Shown here: positions 63,739 to 64,000 of the stretch, piece after piece | How positions within the stretch are numbered: position 1 is the stretch's first letter | How the letters are laid out: each line of letters starts with the position of its first letter | Source of the DNA: Phyllobacterium phragmitis | Lineage (GTDB): Bacteria; Pseudomonadota; Alphaproteobacteria; Rhizobiales; Rhizobiaceae | Reading direction: 5' to 3' | Assembly (NCBI RefSeq): GCF_002980495.1 | Contig: NZ_PVBR01000001.1 | Coordinates: 186,001-250,000 of the forward strand | DNA: 64,000 bases | The notes under the pieces: generated by a model | The model's input: only the letters and a program-made list of their open reading frames with translations | Database searches by the model: none | What the model was told of the DNA's origin: nothing | Position numbers and translations under genes: made by a program

Positions 63739-64000
63739 ATGACAACCAGGTCCGATACTGCGGGAAGCGCTTCCGAGCGCGCCTGTGCTGGCTATCGCCT
63801 GCACGGCAAATACGGCGTGCCTCATGCCGAGATCGCTTTTGTTCTGGGGGTGGAGGAACGCATTTACCTGAACCGGTTGCGCCGCGGGGGGATTGATCCC
63901 GATATGACCAAGCGCGCCGATGACCTGCCGCTCGATGTGGAGGAGATACTGGCGAATATCCGCAACGAGCTCGTGCGCCTGACGGAAGGCGGCAAGGTGC
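63739..64000 (+). CDS. Hypothetical protein, 3'-truncated by window edge
   Basis: ATG 63739 opens a frame still open at the window end (87 codons seen): MTTRSDTAGSASERACAGY, then KYGVPHAEIAFVLGVEERIYLNRL and LDVEEILANIRNELVRLTEGG. The middle is compatible with a helix-turn-helix (HAEIAFVLGVEERIYLNRLR). No close family is recognised. It is preferred over an overlapping frame starting at 63660 because its composition is more protein-like (Cys/Arg-rich shadow rejected). Confidence 0.5.
   Translation, partial: MTTRSDTAGSASERACAGYRLHGKYGVPHAEIAFVLGVEERIYLNRLRRGGIDPDMTKRADDLPLDVEEILANIRNELVRLTEGGKV

Noticed and set aside
63660-63896. 78-codon frame overlapping the last gene
   Set aside because: Cys/Arg-rich translation typical of a wrong frame; the frame from ATG 63739 is more protein-like.

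Overview
The window is GC-rich DNA from an alphaproteobacterium of the order Hyphomicrobiales (Rhizobiales). A Brucella/Ochrobactrum-like relative is most likely. The reasons are a MucR/Ros regulator with the C-D-H-H zinc site, a betI-betC-betA-betB operon with choline sulfatase, DivJ-type kinase neighbours, DUF6456, DUF1491, DUF2336 and DUF5330 genes, and many short palindromic repeats between genes. The genus is inferred from protein resemblance, not proved.

Left part (1-21,000): the end of a phage-type DUF2793 protein, then a surface-polysaccharide region. It holds a WbpM/PglF-like membrane epimerase/dehydratase, a WecA/WbpL-like initiating transferase, tRNA-Gln(TTG), a ParDE-type toxin-antitoxin pair, a small lipoprotein and UDP-glucose dehydrogenase. 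A compact block follows: phosphomannomutase, ManC, Gmd, Rmd, Wzm, Wzt, a 1171-residue methyltransferase-glycosyltransferase-glycosyltransferase fusion and two more GT4 enzymes. The gene content matches an ABC-exported D-rhamnan (common polysaccharide antigen-like) O-chain. Base composition drops sharply from the C-terminal half of wzt to the end of the fusion gene, which suggests an exchanged serotype cassette.

Middle (21,000-47,300): a periplasmic alpha-2-macroglobulin with PBP1C; the choline/choline-sulfate to glycine-betaine operon with a palindromic BetI operator; a Rhizobium-type L-asparaginase; a Gre factor; a Doc toxin paired with an AbrB-like antitoxin; CorA; both methylmalonyl-CoA mutase subunits; a HerA-like ATPase; an L,D-transpeptidase; a haloacid dehalogenase-like enzyme; and Fe/Mn superoxide dismutase.

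Right part (47,500-64,000): oligopeptidase B, MsrB, MucR with a long AT-rich leader, a stand-alone DnaA-domain-IV protein coupled to a DUF6456 protein, SufE, DUF5330, a DivJ-like histidine kinase overlapping a peptidoglycan-binding protein, DUF1491, DUF2336, a DUF1254/DUF1214 pair, PBP1A, and the start of an unknown gene.

The most unusual signal is the dispersed palindromic repeats, at least six families. One copy lies in frame inside pbpC between the SxN and KTG motifs, and a second copy just upstream supplies the pbpC start codon. Others supply the stop codons of doc and a DUF2336 gene. Three intergenic spaces carry paired, inverted arrays of a G-rich octamer. Two MITE-like elements have recognisable terminal inverted repeats.
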